Below, piece by piece: positions 51,046 through 59,948 of a DNA stretch of 64,000 nt (its first letter is position 1; each line of letters begins with the position of its first letter). The stretch is from Spiro-02 sp034114085 (GTDB taxonomy: Bacteria > Spirochaetota > Spirochaetia > Sphaerochaetales > Sphaerochaetaceae). The DNA is taken from NCBI GenBank assembly GCA_034114085.1, contig JAXEWB010000090.1:1-64000 (forward strand). Reading direction: 5' to 3'. The notes under the pieces were generated by a model. It saw nothing but the letters and a program-made list of their open reading frames with translations, made no database searches and was not told the origin of the DNA. The translations under genes were made by a program, and so were the position numbers.

Positions 51046-52068
51046 ATGTCAACAATTAAAGAAATCGCAAAAAAATGCAATCTATCATCAGCAACAGTAT
51101 CCAGGGTATTGAGAAACGACCCAGGGATATCCGTATCTCCTGAAGCGCGGATCAAAATACAACAGGCGGTAGACCTGTTAGGCCTCCCTACCCTGTATAA
51201 GAAACCCCAGACCCATGCCACGGCAATTGCGGTGATTCACAGGCACATCGCTTTTAGAAATCAAATAGACAGTTCCTACTACTATGCGATCCGTTCCGGA
51301 ATTGAAGAGTACTGCATCAACAAAAAAATCAGTGTGACGTTCATTCCTATTTCACAGTTCAAAGAAGCGAAGAAAGATTATTGCGGCTATATTATCGTAG
51401 GAAACCTGAGTTATCAGGATTTTGCGATGATTATAGGCGACATTGGCAGTGTTCCCGCGGTTTGCATAGGAATCGTTTCCTACTTTCATGAAAAGGTCGA
51501 CCAGATTTCTTTTAGCAACAAGAAATCCGTTACCATGGGATTGGAATACCTTCTTGAAAATGGACACACGGAAATCGGGTATATCGGGGTAATAGAAGCC
51601 GCGGGTACCACCGAAAGCAGGAAACAAGTCTATATCGACTACATGAAAGCCCATCGTTTCTACAACAAAGAATGGCTGAGGGAATGCGAACATGGTTCTG
51701 ACAGAGTCGAACAAGGTTATAACTTAATGAAGGACTGGCTAAAAGAGGGAACCAAACTACCTAGCGCGATTTTTATAGCGAATGATCCTGTCGCCCTTGG
51801 AGTTGTAAACGCAATCAACGAAAGCGGTCTGAGAATTCCCGACGACATTTCAATCGTTTCCCATGACTTTGTCTATTCATCCCAGTTTTCGAGTCCTGCG
51901 CTGACAACGGTAGATGTCCACCCTTATGAACTTGGCAGAGAAGGCACGAAAGCCCTGTTGGAGAAAATAAATCAGGAGAGAACGATCAGCGAGACCATCC
52001 TTTTGGAACCAGAACTTCAGGTAAGGAGCAGTGTGCGAAGAAATGGCGTCAGCCCCAAGGAGGGATGA
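51046..52068 (+). CDS. LacI-family transcriptional repressor
   Basis: A 340-residue repressor. The helix-turn-helix and hinge helix read STIKEIAKKCNLSSATVSRVLRNDPGISVSPEARIKIQQAVDLLGL. The periplasmic-binding-like sensor includes VPAVCIGIV, SNKKSVTMGLEYLLENGHTEIGYIG, AIFIANDPVALGVVNAINESGLRIPDDISIVSHDF and PALTTVDVHPYELGREG. Start chosen at 51046 because the HTH begins there and a promoter ends just upstream. It converges on the PHP/isomerase/ABC operon, and shared palindromes at both promoters point to it as that operon's regulator. Confidence 0.93.
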   Translation: MSTIKEIAKKCNLSSATVSRVLRNDPGISVSPEARIKIQQAVDLLGLPTLYKKPQTHATAIAVIHRHIAFRNQIDSSYYYAIRSGIEEYCINKKISVTFIPISQFKEAKKDYCGYIIVGNLSYQDFAMIIGDIGSVPAVCIGIVSYFHEKVDQISFSNKKSVTMGLEYLLENGHTEIGYIGVIEAAGTTESRKQVYIDYMKAHRFYNKEWLRECEHGSDRVEQGYNLMKDWLKEGTKLPSAIFIANDPVALGVVNAINESGLRIPDDISIVSHDFVYSSQFSSPALTTVDVHPYELGREGTKALLEKINQERTISETILLEPELQVRSSVRRNGVSPKEG

Positions 52069-52082
52069 CGCCGCTATAGTCC

Positions 52083-52817
52083 CTATCGGATAGCCTTTTC
52101 GTCACTGTCTCGTCCGATTTCTCGCAGATAGGCGAAAAAACGATCTTCGGTCGAATTGATGATCAATTCCTCTGGAAAATCAATATGCCTGATTTTTTCC
52201 AAAGCCAAATCCCATGTTCCGACTTCAAACTCCGAGTGCGCATCAGAATTAACCACAATGCGGACATCATTCCTTTTGCAAATACGGAGTATTTCCTCGC
52301 AATTGGGGATCGAACGCTTTCTACACACAAAAGTATGGGCATTGATCTCGACGATTTTATTGCGCCTCTTGAAAACTGGAATTACCTTTTGGTAATCAAA
52401 ACTGAACTCCGGCGTACCGGAATGACCGATAATGTCAACGTGAGGATTCTCAGCCACACCAAGATACGCCCTTGTATGATCGATACTTTCCCTCGGGCTG
52501 ATGCAAGTCGTATGAAAACTGGCGACAACGATATCCAAGTTTTTCATCAATTCATCCGGCATGTCCAGATTACCATCAAAATCAATGATATTGGCTTCTA
52601 CACCCTTGAGCAATCTGATTCCTTCAACCCAATCAGGCAAGGAATTCAGGTTCTCAAAATAACTGAGATGCGGCCCGTCCGGGCAGGCAATTCCATGATC
52701 CGTGATTGCCAGTCCGATCAGACCTTTCTTTTTCGCCGCATTGATATTATCCCGTAATGTGTTGTAGGCATGTGTAGAGGCAATCGTATGGCAATGCAAA
52801 TCGGCTACTATGTTCAT
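52083..52817 (-). CDS. PHP-domain phosphatase (YcdX-like)
   Basis: A 244-residue trinuclear-metal phosphoesterase. Metal ligands are readable in order: VADLHCHTIAS (H-x-H), AITDHGIACP, LLKGVEANIID (Glu), VASFHT, IIGHSGTPE and VNSDAHS near the C terminus. The start at 52817 overlaps the upstream TGA as ATGA. Family members release phosphate from small phosphorylated compounds. Last gene of an Afu-type transporter operon, where it could dephosphorylate the imported ligand or its product. Confidence 0.88.
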   Translation of the reverse strand: MNIVADLHCHTIASTHAYNTLRDNINAAKKKGLIGLAITDHGIACPDGPHLSYFENLNSLPDWVEGIRLLKGVEANIIDFDGNLDMPDELMKNLDIVVASFHTTCISPRESIDHTRAYLGVAENPHVDIIGHSGTPEFSFDYQKVIPVFKRRNKIVEINAHTFVCRKRSIPNCEEILRICKRNDVRIVVNSDAHSEFEVGTWDLALEKIRHIDFPEELIINSTEDRFFAYLREIGRDSDEKAIR

Positions 52818-53668
52818 CTTGCAGGTTTTTCCTTCATATTGTCGATGAGCAGCTGCCGGTTCCTGGCCAAGTTGTCCACCGTGCATCTGTACAGCTCAAA
52901 CATGAGCAATCCAGAATAATTCACTTCTTCAAGAACTTGGACGAACTCCTTGACGTCGAGGTTCCCTTCTCCAAGACTCTGATGCAGGTCTTTGACGCCA
53001 TCATTGTCGTGTATGTGGAGATGAGCAAGCAAAGGGCTCGCTTCCCTGACTTCAGAAACCACATCATGGCCGGTATGGTGGCAATGCCCGACATCAAAGA
53101 CAATCTTCAGATTATCAAACCCGACGGCTTCTATGTAATCCAACAAAATCCTGCTTGTCTGGGTGAAAGATGGGGCCGCCAGGTTTTCTGTATATAGTGC
53201 AACGCCATATTTCTTTCCAAGGAAGCAAGCTTTTTTCATCATGTCGACGCTCAGGGCGAATGTGACTTTATAAGAGTCCTCAGATGTCCCCCGCGAACCG
53301 TCGGGCCTGACAATCGGAGCGTGCAAATTGCCATATTGCCTCCCCGCATGAATAACCATGTGTTCTCCGCCAAGCCATCTCGTGTAGCGCAGGCAATTCT
53401 CAATTTCCGATAGAATCGCCGAACGGATAACCGTATTCTGCTCGCTCGGCATCACCTCGATGATATGCACAAATACGACGGGGTGATATAGATCACAAAT
53501 TTCTTTGATCGCCTTATTGTATTCAAAGGTGTCGATTTCTTCTAGATTCTCATAATAAGTTACTTCAATAGCTGAAAATAACCCAGAAGACAGATATTTT
53601 TCCCCGAGGGCTCGAATTTCATCTGGGGAATTTTTCAGGTTAATGTTAAAACCAAATTCGTTATTCAT
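52814..53668 (-). CDS. Sugar phosphate isomerase/epimerase (AP_endonuc_2 TIM barrel)
   Basis: A 284-residue xylose-isomerase-like TIM-barrel protein. Metal-site stretches are LYTENLAAPSF (Glu), IVFDVGHCHHTGHDVVSEV (Asp/His), LLAHLHIHDNDGVKDLHQSLGEGNLDVKEF (H-x-H-D) and a late YSGLLMFELY (Glu). It is coupled to the PHP gene by a 4-base overlap and lies 38 bases after the permease gene. Reaction unknown: isomerisation or epimerisation of an imported sugar or cyclitol is likely. Confidence 0.85.
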   Translation of the reverse strand: MNNEFGFNINLKNSPDEIRALGEKYLSSGLFSAIEVTYYENLEEIDTFEYNKAIKEICDLYHPVVFVHIIEVMPSEQNTVIRSAILSEIENCLRYTRWLGGEHMVIHAGRQYGNLHAPIVRPDGSRGTSEDSYKVTFALSVDMMKKACFLGKKYGVALYTENLAAPSFTQTSRILLDYIEAVGFDNLKIVFDVGHCHHTGHDVVSEVREASPLLAHLHIHDNDGVKDLHQSLGEGNLDVKEFVQVLEEVNYSGLLMFELYRCTVDNLARNRQLLIDNMKEKPAR

Positions 53669-53706
53669 TCTTTTCTTCCTTAATGATTGATTTCGCTAGT
53701 GGGACA

Positions 53707-55392
53707 TTACATTTTGTTTCTAGCTTTCTTTGTTGCAAACAAGGTTATCGTCGATATGCTGATCAACATAACCAAAAATACCAGGTGGCTGGCTTCCGCA
53801 TATGGATCAGGAACCATTTCCGGTGTCCTGAGCACGATTCCCAAGGGGACGTTGTTAACGTTGTACAGCAAAGCAGAAATCGTGTACTCAGAAAGCAGAC
53901 CGTTGAATGAGATCGCTCCAATCGAAATGATGGTCGGCGTAATGACCGGTATGAGGATCTTTCTGAACGTGTAGAAGGAAGACGCCCCTAGGCTTCGAGA
54001 GGCCTCTTCTTGCGAATGATTGATTTGATACAGCGAAGCTCTTGTCAGTCTCATTCCAGAAGGAATTTTTCCAACCGCATACGCTATGGGCAAAAGCCAG
54101 AAACCACCCAATAGCGTCTGACCGAATACCAACGGGGAAGGAAGCGAATACAATGAGATCAGGCCGACGATCAGCAATGTCGCAGGGAGAATCCATGGTA
54201 TAAGCAATGCATATTCAAGAATCGTGGTAGCTTTGTTTTTAAATTTATGAATGGCCAGGGAGGAAGAAACGCAGATCATCAATTGAATTCCCACGGCAAT
54301 GATGCTGAGCCTCATGCTGTTGATAAAAGGCTTGATAACCACAGACCTTGAAAACACCCTTGCGTAGTTCTCCAGGGTGAGCCTAAAAGAAAGCTCTCCT
54401 TGGGTAATGTTCGCTATATTATTAAACGAAAACAAGAAAATCATTATTATTGGCATCACATAAATCAAAAATATCACATAGGCCAGAGCATGGATTATTA
54501 TATTCACGATAGGGTTTTTGATTTTGATTTTTTTCAGTTTCGTCGGCACCTTTGACACCGAAATATAACTACCTTTCTGCTCTATGCTCCGGAATACCGT
54601 CAGTAACACAATGCATGTAACCGCCAGGATCAAAGAGAGAAGCGCCGCCAAATCCCTTCTATTGATGGAGTTCAGGTTCTGGATCATGCTGTTTATCATA
54701 TAGAAGTTTTTTCCACCAATCATGGAAGGCGCGGCAAAAGAATTCATTGAAGCAAGCGCGACAAGTATAGTCGCCGTGAAAAGTGAAGGTTTCACAATTG
54801 GCAAAGCGACATTGACGAATGCATTCAGGTTGGAGCCCCCCAGACTCTTCGCGGCTTCAATCGTCGAGTAATCCACCTTTTTGAACGCGGTTTTCACAAA
54901 CAGAAGATGGCTGCTTGTCAGTGAGAAAGAATGAACAAAGAGCACACCCGCAAAGCCTTTGAACCAATCCATATTTATGCCGGGAATCACTGACGCCAGA
55001 AGTTTTGTAATGACGCCATTGGGCGAATAACAAAAGCTATAGCCTGAAACAAGTGAAATACCACCATACACAAGCGTAGTCATGAACCCAATATTCAGCA
55101 ATTTGCTTCCTTTGACGTCAAAATACTCAGTAACGAGAATTTGGAATATTCCGACAATGTTTACGGTCACTATCGTGCATAAAGTCATCAGATATGTGTT
55201 CGTCAAAGATTTGACTACTCTGCTGGAACTGAAAAGTTTTCTAAAGGATTCAAAAGAAAACCTTCCCCCCGCAAAGAACACTTCTCTCAGAACCCCAACG
55301 ACCGGCAGCAAGATAAAGGCTACGATGAACCAGCCTATCACAAGGAAAAGCAATGAGAGACTTGATCGAGTCAGCAGCCGTGATTTATTCAT
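53707..55392 (-). CDS. Afu/Fbp-type ABC permease, two-domain (second system)
   Basis: A 561-residue inner-membrane protein with two fused permease domains. EAA loops: YSTIEAAKSLGGSNLNAFVNVALPIVKPSL near 175 and HSQEEASRSLGASSFYTFRKILIPVITPTI near 465. About twelve helices. It is AT-rich and only distantly similar to the permease ending at 39153, so not a recent duplicate. Its ATG lies 11 bases after the ATPase stop. Confidence 0.92.
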   Translation of the reverse strand: MNKSRLLTRSSLSLLFLVIGWFIVAFILLPVVGVLREVFFAGGRFSFESFRKLFSSSRVVKSLTNTYLMTLCTIVTVNIVGIFQILVTEYFDVKGSKLLNIGFMTTLVYGGISLVSGYSFCYSPNGVITKLLASVIPGINMDWFKGFAGVLFVHSFSLTSSHLLFVKTAFKKVDYSTIEAAKSLGGSNLNAFVNVALPIVKPSLFTATILVALASMNSFAAPSMIGGKNFYMINSMIQNLNSINRRDLAALLSLILAVTCIVLLTVFRSIEQKGSYISVSKVPTKLKKIKIKNPIVNIIIHALAYVIFLIYVMPIIMIFLFSFNNIANITQGELSFRLTLENYARVFSRSVVIKPFINSMRLSIIAVGIQLMICVSSSLAIHKFKNKATTILEYALLIPWILPATLLIVGLISLYSLPSPLVFGQTLLGGFWLLPIAYAVGKIPSGMRLTRASLYQINHSQEEASRSLGASSFYTFRKILIPVITPTIISIGAISFNGLLSEYTISALLYNVNNVPLGIVLRTPEMVPDPYAEASHLVFLVMLISISTITLFATKKARNKM

Positions 55393-55403
55393 AACTTCCC
55401 CTC

Positions 55404-56411
55404 TTAATATTTTAGAATGTCGGATTTAGATATCCCAAACAAAATTTCATGTCCAACCTGAATTTCAGGATTTCTTCCAAAAACCTGGCATTCCAAGGCA
55501 AACCCATCCGAGGTGACGCCTTGAATTTTTGTCGAGGCCCCCAGGAAATCAAATCCAGTAACAGAGATTCTTATGAGATACATGTCTTTTGTAACACTTT
55601 CATGAGAAAGCATATGGATATTCTGTGGGCGTACGAACAGACGAACCTCACTGTCTATCTTCAGATCATCGATTATTTCTTGTGCAAGCCGACCTTGAAG
55701 ATGCATGATGTCCCCGATGAACCTAGCCACAAATTCCGTCTCCGGGTTTTCATAGACTTGTATGGGAGTACCTATCTGATCAATCTTCCCGACATTGAAC
55801 ACTGCGATTCTATCAGAAATGGAAAGCGCTTCTTCCTGATCATGCGTTACATAGATTGTTGTAATTTTCAATTCTTTCTGAAGCTTCTTTATTTCCTGCC
55901 TCATCGATATTCGCAGCTTTGCGTCTAGATTGGACAAGGGTTCGTCCATCAAAAGAATTTTAGGTTCGACAACAAGCGCCCTGGCCACAGCGATTCTCTG
56001 CTGCTGGCCTCCCGACAACTCAGAAATCCTTTTGTCCAGATGCTCTGAAATGCCGACCTTCTCCGCTGTAGCTTTGACTCTTTCCTCAATCTCAGCCTTA
56101 TTAACCTTCCTGACCTTCAGGCCATACCCAATGTTTTGGGCTACCGTCATGCTGGGAAACAATGCATAATTCTGAAAAACAAACCCTATCTTCCGCTGTT
56201 CGGGTTCCAAACTCTTCAAGTCGACACCATCAACAATAATTGAACCGTCCGCCGGTCTCTCAAATCCAGCGATACTTCTCAAGGTTGTAGTCTTGCCACA
56301 TCCCGACGGACCCAGGAAGGTGAAGAATTCACCTTCCTCGATCTGAAGATCAATACCATTGACTGCTATGAACTCACCGTATTTAACAACCAAGCTATTA
56401 ATTTCTATCAT
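55404..56411 (-). CDS. Afu/Fbp-type ABC ATP-binding protein (second system)
   Basis: A 335-residue transport ATPase: Walker A GPSGCGKTT near 37, Q-loop VFQNYALFPSMTVAQN, signature LSGGQQQRIAVARAL near 132, Walker B ILLMDEPLSNLDAK near 155, H-loop VTHDQEEALS near 190, then a short TOBE-type tail. It directly follows the binding-protein gene with a 10-base gap, and no hairpin is present between them, unlike the other transport operons here. Confidence 0.94.
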   Translation of the reverse strand: MIEINSLVVKYGEFIAVNGIDLQIEEGEFFTFLGPSGCGKTTTLRSIAGFERPADGSIIVDGVDLKSLEPEQRKIGFVFQNYALFPSMTVAQNIGYGLKVRKVNKAEIEERVKATAEKVGISEHLDKRISELSGGQQQRIAVARALVVEPKILLMDEPLSNLDAKLRISMRQEIKKLQKELKITTIYVTHDQEEALSISDRIAVFNVGKIDQIGTPIQVYENPETEFVARFIGDIMHLQGRLAQEIIDDLKIDSEVRLFVRPQNIHMLSHESVTKDMYLIRISVTGFDFLGASTKIQGVTSDGFALECQVFGRNPEIQVGHEILFGISKSDILKY

Positions 56412-56421
56412 CAGGAAATCC

Positions 56422-57474
56422 TTATGGCATTATTTCAAGCTGAATTTTCTCAAGCCAGTCATTCAAATGCGCAGACGCGAGCTCCCAGTCAATTTCTTGG
56501 GCAGTGAACATCATCGCATCCGCTTTTACAGAATCATTGCAAAGCGCTATTGCTTCGGGGTGAACCGGAGCCTGTCCAAAATGATTGGCATATTCCGCCA
56601 TAAAAGCAGGAGAGCCAAACCATTCTACAAATTTTTTAGCATCCTCCAGATTCTTGCTTCCCTTCACAATCGCAATGGACTCCGATACCACAGGTGTTCC
56701 ATTCGCTGGCGTAACATATGCCACGGGAATTCCCATCTGTTCAGTTTTGCTCTTCACCCCGCCGAACCAGTTAAGAATTATTGGAGCGTAGCCTTCTTTC
56801 ATCGCCGCATAGGAAGAAGATCCAGTGGGATACGCACCCGTATTTGCAAACAAAACTCTCAGAGCCTCCCAACCTTCCTCAGAAACTTCCCCGGTGGTTT
56901 TGTCGAGATAATTCCATAAGAAGCCAATGACATAGGTTCTTACCGTCTGGGAACCGACCCCACCCAGAATGTACTTTTCCTTATATTCAGGCTTGATCAA
57001 GTCAATCCAATCCTTCGGCGCCTGTTCTGCCGTCATGACCTCGCTATTGTAGCCAATAACAATTGGCGTCTGCCAGAAACAGTGGAAGTAACCATCCTTG
57101 TCCTTATATGTATCCATCAAGCCGGACGCCCAATCAGGAACATATGAATAGAACATATTCTCGTCTTTCAGTTGATACATCGCAGTCTGCACCAGACCAA
57201 ACACCACATCGGCCTGCGGGTTCAATTTTTCAGCCATAAGTCTTTCGGCGATATCCCCGCCGGTAGCAGTAAGAAATTGAATGTCCAAACCAACTTGTTC
57301 TTTGCATTTCTCCATGATCCAGCCACCTCTCGCTTCATCCCCCTGTGGAGAATAGACAATCAGCGGTTTGCTTTTAGCGGCCATTTCACTAGAAGCCTGA
57401 TTTTCAGAATTGCCGTTGGCGAAAACCGCGGCAACCATAGAAACCATCAATACGACCATCAACAGTTTTTTCAT
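56422..57474 (-). CDS. Afu/Fbp-type ABC substrate-binding protein (second system)
   Basis: First gene of the operon; a 350-residue receptor with signal peptide MKKLLMVVLMVSMVAAVFA ahead of NGNSENQ. Mature motifs: PLIVYSPQGDEARGGWIMEKCKEQVGLDIQFL, GGDIAERLMAEKLNPQADVVFGL and SESIAIVKGSKNLEDAKKFVEW. It is in the cluster that includes ferric, putrescine, phosphonate and sugar-phosphate receptors. Its Tyr-rich iron site is not evident. With an isomerase and a phosphatase in the operon, an organic phosphate ligand is inferred. Confidence 0.88.
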   Translation of the reverse strand: MKKLLMVVLMVSMVAAVFANGNSENQASSEMAAKSKPLIVYSPQGDEARGGWIMEKCKEQVGLDIQFLTATGGDIAERLMAEKLNPQADVVFGLVQTAMYQLKDENMFYSYVPDWASGLMDTYKDKDGYFHCFWQTPIVIGYNSEVMTAEQAPKDWIDLIKPEYKEKYILGGVGSQTVRTYVIGFLWNYLDKTTGEVSEEGWEALRVLFANTGAYPTGSSSYAAMKEGYAPIILNWFGGVKSKTEQMGIPVAYVTPANGTPVVSESIAIVKGSKNLEDAKKFVEWFGSPAFMAEYANHFGQAPVHPEAIALCNDSVKADAMMFTAQEIDWELASAHLNDWLEKIQLEIMP

Positions 57475-57555
57475 AGTCCTTTGTCGAGAATATGACTCGA
57501 CCCTCCTTTAAATCTCTCGGTGAATCATTCATCCACCAATATTACGACCAAATTA

Positions 57556-57568
57556 AATTTACTAAATT
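57556..57568. promoter_or_regulatory. Candidate LacI operator 1 upstream of the transporter operon
   Basis: AATTTACTAAATT, a 13-bp palindrome, about 85 bases before the binding-protein ATG. On the minus strand it reads as the variant of the ATTTAGTAAATT site found at the LacI promoter. Confidence 0.55.
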
Positions 57569-57597
57569 CTATTTCATTATTCATAAACTTTACCATC

Positions 57598-57614
57598 ATT
57601 TAGTAAATTGTCAA
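57598..57614 (-). promoter_or_regulatory. Candidate LacI operator 2 overlapping a -35 box
   Basis: Contains ATTTAGTAAATTGT (57598-57611), identical to the site at 50985-50998. On the minus strand TTGACA (57614-57609) forms a consensus -35 that overlaps it; a matching -10 (AAAGTT or TATGAA) is weak. Repression by binding over the -35 is plausible. Confidence 0.6.
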
Positions 57615-58018
57615 CATTTTTTTTCGGCTTGTTTGAATAATCTTCATTTGGTCAATTATGAGAATTTTTTTGTTTTGAATGTAAGCTTTTACAAATCAGG
57701 AACAGCCCTTGAGTTTCTGGCACAGACAAATCAAAAACACAGAGCATCGCAGTCGCCCCATCATGGCCGACAACCAACTACAAATTAATTTTACCTGGTC
57801 AGTTCAATATACTGTCGGATAATTTCCATACGGCAAATAGCGAACCGAATTTTCTTGTGCCGGAGCCCCCATCAGGCCTACCTGAGAAATGGGAATCGAG
57901 CCTAATTTCGCCCAAATACAACACAAGCCACCCTCCAACACAACGGAGAATGGCTTTCTATTAATTACAGGACATATAGATACAAAACACGCAGGAAACA
58001 AGTCATATAAAAAAGAAC
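57615..58018. other. Gene-free gap; hairpin at 57925-57956
   Basis: About 400 bases without a supportable gene. AAGCCA/TGGCTT with an inner CTCC/GGAG forms a stem about 65 bases past the nifU stop, but on the minus strand it lacks a T-tract; on the plus strand TTTCT follows. It may be a weak terminator of the nifS-nifU transcript. Confidence 0.4.
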
Positions 58019-58636
58019 TTATTTGGCGTAGATGTGCTTCATCTCCTCGAAAAGCGCGGCGACCCTGGCCTTGCACTTGCCGCAGCCGGTACCGTACCCA
58101 GTGAGACGCTGCAAGTCGTCCAACGTCTTGGCCTTGTCGGTCTTGACCAGCTCCTCGATCTGCTGGTCGGTCACGCCCTTGCATTCGCAGATGATTTTGG
58201 CGACCTTCTTCTTGAAAGGATTCTCCCGCCCCTGCTTCTCAAGATAATCGTCGATGGCGGCGCGAAGCGCCTTGTCACCCAGCACTGAGCAATGGAACTT
58301 GTGCTCCGGCAAGCCGCCAAGGGCGTTGGTAATCATGTTCGGAGTCAGGTGGTAGGCCTCCTCCAGCGTCATGCCGATGGCCATCTCGCTCATCATGGAG
58401 GTACTGGCGATTGCGGAAGCGCAACCGTAGGTCAGCCAGCGAAGGTCGGAAATCTTGTCGTCCTTGACCTTGATACCGACGCGCATCTGGTCGCCACAGG
58501 CCAGCGAACCGACCTCCCCGATCCCATCCGCCTCGAAATCCTCATCCTTCCGCCACAAATTCTTGGGGTTCATGAAGTGATCCTTCACCGTATCCGTATA
58601 GACCCACTGGTCCATGAAACTATTCAAATTGCTCAT
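58019..58636 (-). CDS. nifU: NifU-like Fe-S scaffold with BFD-like [2Fe-2S] domain
   Basis: A 205-residue scaffold on which Fe-S clusters are built with sulfur from the adjacent desulfurase. The IscU/NifU_N domain has its three Cys and Asp: SLACGDQMRVG, LTYGCASAIAST and HKFHCSVLGD. A BFD-like domain follows with ICECKGVTDQQIEELV and GYGTGCGKCKARV (C-x-C, C-x-x-C). The C-terminal Nfu domain of classical NifU is missing, as in many Epsilonproteobacteria and spirochaetes. Its ATG overlaps the nifS stop (ATGA). Confidence 0.94.
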   Translation of the reverse strand: MSNLNSFMDQWVYTDTVKDHFMNPKNLWRKDEDFEADGIGEVGSLACGDQMRVGIKVKDDKISDLRWLTYGCASAIASTSMMSEMAIGMTLEEAYHLTPNMITNALGGLPEHKFHCSVLGDKALRAAIDDYLEKQGRENPFKKKVAKIICECKGVTDQQIEELVKTDKAKTLDDLQRLTGYGTGCGKCKARVAALFEEMKHIYAK

Positions 58637-59793
58637 CTTGTAGACATCTCCCTCAGCCGTCTGATAATAGGCGGCAACTTTTCAAGCACATAGTCAACAT
58701 CGGCTTCGGTATTGAACCGACCGAAACTGAACCGGATCGACCCATGGGCCAGCTCAACGTCCAGACCGGAAGCGAGCAACACATAGGAAGGCTCCAGAGA
58801 ACCGGTAGCGCAGGCGGAGCCGGTGGAAACTGCGATTCCACACATATCCAGATACAACAGGATCGATTCACCCTCCGCACGGGGGAACGAGACATTCAAC
58901 GTACCCGGCAGACACTCGACGGGATGCCCGTTGATCACGATATCATCGACACGCTCCAACAGCCCCTTGCGCAGCTTTTCCCGCATGAACCAAAGACGGT
59001 CATGTTCCTCGGCAAGGTTGAGACGGGCAAGTTCGGCAGCCTTCCCCATGCCGAGAATCGCATTGGTGTTGTAGGTACCGGCCCGCCGGCCACCCTCCTG
59101 ATGCCCTCCGTTGATGAACGGTTCGTACGGAGCGCCCTTGCGCACGAACAGGATCCCCACACCTTTCGGACCATAGAACTTGTGACCGGACAGGCTCAGG
59201 TAATCGACGCCCCACGCATGGGCCGTCACGGGAATCTTTCCAATCGCCTGGGTAGCGTCGGTATGCATCAGCGCACCGCAACCGTGGGCGAGCTTCGTAA
59301 TCTCCGCCACCGGCTGAATCGTTCCGGTCTCATTGTTGCCGGTCATCACAGAGACCAGCAGTACATCGGGACCGAGCAACGCACCCAGCTTCTCCAAATC
59401 GACCTTGCCAGTCACATCGACAGGGGCTTCATCGACCAGATAGCCCCTTTTGCGAAAGAATTTGACGGTTTCCACGATGCTCGGATGCTCAATCGTCGTC
59501 GTCACGATCCTATTGCGGGGCGACCCGGTATCAATCAAGTCGCGGGCGATATTGAAAACTGTGTTGTTCGCCTCGGAAGCCCCGCTGTTGAAGATGATTT
59601 CATCGGGAGAAGCGTCGATCAGCGCGGCGATCTCATTGCGGGCCCATGCGATTCCAGCGGCGGCCTTCCGGCCGAAGTCATGCATGCTGGAAGCATTGCC
59701 ATATAAGTCAGACGACCGCTCCATGAACTCCAGAACTTCAGGAGCCATTTGCGTCGTCGCATTGTTATCAAGATATACAATCTTATTATCCAT
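58633..59793 (-). CDS. nifS: Cysteine desulfurase NifS-type
   Basis: PLP enzyme of 386 residues that takes sulfur from cysteine and passes it to NifU. Motifs: IVYLDNNATTQMAPEVLE at the N terminus, IIFNSGASEANNTV, THIEHPS-like TTIEHPSIVET, DATQAIGKIPV, the PLP Lys in LSGHKFYGPKGVG near 203, and the catalytic Cys in STGSACATGSLEPSYVL near 325. The short loop around the Cys is of the NifS/IscS class. Coupled with nifU; no IscR-like regulator is present. Confidence 0.95.
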   Translation of the reverse strand: MDNKIVYLDNNATTQMAPEVLEFMERSSDLYGNASSMHDFGRKAAAGIAWARNEIAALIDASPDEIIFNSGASEANNTVFNIARDLIDTGSPRNRIVTTTIEHPSIVETVKFFRKRGYLVDEAPVDVTGKVDLEKLGALLGPDVLLVSVMTGNNETGTIQPVAEITKLAHGCGALMHTDATQAIGKIPVTAHAWGVDYLSLSGHKFYGPKGVGILFVRKGAPYEPFINGGHQEGGRRAGTYNTNAILGMGKAAELARLNLAEEHDRLWFMREKLRKGLLERVDDIVINGHPVECLPGTLNVSFPRAEGESILLYLDMCGIAVSTGSACATGSLEPSYVLLASGLDVELAHGSIRFSFGRFNTEADVDYVLEKLPPIIRRLREMSTR

Positions 59794-59948
59794 AGGTTTA
59801 CACCCTCTTCCGTCTGAAAGTTACCTGCTCGGACGGCAAACGTCAAGGAGCACACCGCCAAGAACGGCGGCTCCAGGGAAAATACAGAGAGTACGCCCAT
59901 CTTTTCCGTAAAAATCCAACTCCCTCCAAAGGAAACGATGTACGTAGA

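Noticed and set aside
58744..59706. 320-codon plus-strand frame over nifS
   Set aside because: Shadow of nifS, which has full PLP and Cys motifs.
59794..59948. Possible regulatory RNA between nifS and the YkgJ-like gene
   Set aside because: No stable fold or conserved motif could be read.
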